A stretch of DNA of 5,727 nt, from positions 1-5,727 of the forward strand of contig CAJPSM010000081.1 in assembly GCA_905373305.1 (NCBI GenBank), read 5' to 3'. Under the pieces are notes generated by a model that was not told the origin of the DNA, did not search any database, and saw nothing but the letters and a program-made list of their open reading frames with translations. The translations under genes were made by a program, and so were the position numbers. Positions 4,610 to 5,727 of the stretch are shown here, piece after piece; position 1 is the first letter of the stretch, and every line of letters begins with the position of its first letter. The DNA comes from an uncultured Streptococcus sp. Its GTDB lineage: Bacteria > Bacillota > Bacilli > Lactobacillales > Streptococcaceae.

Positions 4610-5727
4610 ATGCATAGAAAAACAGTGATTGATTTTAGGGCTTTGGGGGAGAGATACACCTTTACCCAGCCGATCAAAGAGTTAAAAACGAGAGACTTAG
4701 CAGAAGTAGCAGACATTCTAGCACAAGTGGAAAGCTACCAAGAGCAAGGCTATTATGTAGTGGGCTACGTTAGTTACGAGGCTGCACCTGCATTTGAGGA
4801 GAAATTAGCAGTTCACAAAGCTCCTTTACTGGCAGAGTATCTGCTATATTTTACAGTTCACGATAGGGTGGAAACATCCCCTATTCCTCTGACTTATGAT
4901 GAGGTTGATTTGCCTTCAAAGTGGCAGGAAGTGACGTCTGCAGAGGACTATGAAAAGGCTATTGCCCAGATTCACCATCATTTGCGTCAAGGTGACACCT
5001 ATCAGGTCAATTACACTGTCCAACTCAAGCAAGATTTAAGTGCCAATCCTTTTGCCATTTACAATCGTATGGTGGTAGAGCAGGAGGCGGGCTACAATGC
5101 TTATGTTGAGCATGACGATATGGCAGTGATTTCCATGAGTCCAGAGCTCTTTTTTGAGCAAAATGACCGAGAATTAACGACTCGTCCAATGAAGGGAACA
5201 ACCCAGCGGGGAGTGACTGACCAAGAAGACCTTGTCCAAGCTAGCTGGTTGGAGCAGGATCCTAAAAACCGCTCTGAAAATATGATGATTGTGGACCTCT
5301 TACGCAACGATATGAACCGTATTTCTGAAGTTGGAAGTGAGCATGTAGAACGTCTGTGTCAAGTGGAGCAGTATTCGACCGTTTGGCAAATGACTTCGAC
5401 CATCAAGAGTCAGTTACGATTGGATGTGGACTTGGTTGCCATTTTTCGCTCTCTCTTTCCTTGTGGATCCATAACGGGAGCACCGAAAATTGCGACTATG
5501 GAAATCATCAAGGCCCTGGAGCCTCAACCTAGAGGAGTTTACTGTGGAACGATTGGTCTCTTACTTCCAAATGGGCGACGAATTTTCAATGTCGCCATTC
5601 GGACTATCCAACTGCATCAAGGGAAAGCCATCTATGGAGTGGGTGGTGGCATTACTTGGGATAGTACTTGGGAATCTGAATACCGAGAGGTTCATCAAAA
5701 GGCGGCTGTTCTCTATCGTAAACAAGC
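4610..5727 (+). CDS. pabB: Aminodeoxychorismate synthase component I, PabB (3' end outside window)
   Basis: The 372 visible codons are open to the window edge. PabB aminates chorismate to 4-amino-4-deoxychorismate for p-aminobenzoate and folate synthesis in the cytoplasm, using ammonia from a glutaminase partner (PabA/TrpG type, not in this window). The chorismate-binding domain spans about 108-372. It has GDTYQVNYT (128-136), MSPELFF (176-182), TRPMKGT (191-197) with K195, SENMMIVDLLRND (222-234), CGSITGAPK (285-293) and YGVGGGITWDS (342-352). Lys in PxKGT marks PabB; anthranilate synthase TrpE has Ala there (PIAGT). The N-terminal part (1-107) includes GYVSYEAAPAF (52-62). The start is the ATG at 4610. 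No Shine-Dalgarno supports it or the next in-frame GTG (4625), and the promoter position suggests leaderless translation. Pneumococcal homologues, as I recall, are longer and fused to an aminodeoxychorismate lyase domain; that part would lie beyond the window. Confidence 0.95.
   Translation, partial: MHRKTVIDFRALGERYTFTQPIKELKTRDLAEVADILAQVESYQEQGYYVVGYVSYEAAPAFEEKLAVHKAPLLAEYLLYFTVHDRVETSPIPLTYDEVDLPSKWQEVTSAEDYEKAIAQIHHHLRQGDTYQVNYTVQLKQDLSANPFAIYNRMVVEQEAGYNAYVEHDDMAVISMSPELFFEQNDRELTTRPMKGTTQRGVTDQEDLVQASWLEQDPKNRSENMMIVDLLRNDMNRISEVGSEHVERLCQVEQYSTVWQMTSTIKSQLRLDVDLVAIFRSLFPCGSITGAPKIATMEIIKALEPQPRGVYCGTIGLLLPNGRRIFNVAIRTIQLHQGKAIYGVGGGITWDSTWESEYREVHQKAAVLYRKQ

Noticed and set aside
5101..5307. 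Minus-strand open frame of 68 codons inside pabB
   Set aside because: It is antisense to the conserved MSPELFF to SENMMIVD region of PabB, so it is a shadow of that gene.

Overview
The window reads as a chromosomal segment of a mitis-group Streptococcus (S. mitis, S. oralis or S. pneumoniae relative). The basis is moderate-to-low GC, pneumococcal-type extended -10 promoters (TGCTATACT twice), and a gene order that, from memory, matches the pneumococcal SP_0660 to SP_0665 neighbourhood: msrAB2, zmpR, zmpS, a UPF0340 gene, then pabB. All six genes I can support are on the + strand.

Layout. (1) Positions 1-629 are the 3' part of a fused methionine sulfoxide reductase, with the end of the MsrA domain followed by a complete MsrB domain. 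(2) Positions 662-3156 hold a two-component system with its own extended -10 promoter: an AraC-type response regulator, then a LytS/YesM-type membrane histidine kinase that overlaps it by ATGA. A hairpin terminator starts inside the kinase stop codon. (3) Positions 3180-4428 look like a second transcription unit. It has a near-consensus promoter, a UPF0340 (TIGR01440/YwlG family) gene of unknown function, an AT-rich P-loop kinase-like gene starting with GTG, and a second terminator. (4) Positions 4429-4609 are a 181-base intergenic stretch, possibly containing a short decayed 3' coding remnant, and ending in an extended -10 promoter. (5) From 4610 to the window end is the 5' 372 codons of pabB (aminodeoxychorismate synthase component I). 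The frame stays open at the edge. Its ATG lies exactly where transcription should begin, so the mRNA is probably leaderless.

How the genes relate. MsrAB repairs oxidised methionine; in pneumococcus its homologue is reported to be surface-exposed and encoded beside a thioredoxin-like/CcdA pair. The two-component system next to it controls unknown targets here. In pneumococcus it is the zmpRS (TCS09) pair, named for the zinc metalloprotease gene zmpB, which in that species lies between the UPF0340 gene and pabB. No zmpB is present here; a small P-loop kinase gene occupies that place. PabB serves folate (p-aminobenzoate) synthesis and appears functionally unrelated.

I see no CRISPR array, tRNA, rRNA, IS element or clear phage component. 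I do not see a convincing undescribed system. The points most worth a second look are the zmpB-site replacement, the leaderless pabB start, the promoter/start geometry of the UPF0340 gene, and helically phased TCATAAG repeats upstream of the kinase gene.
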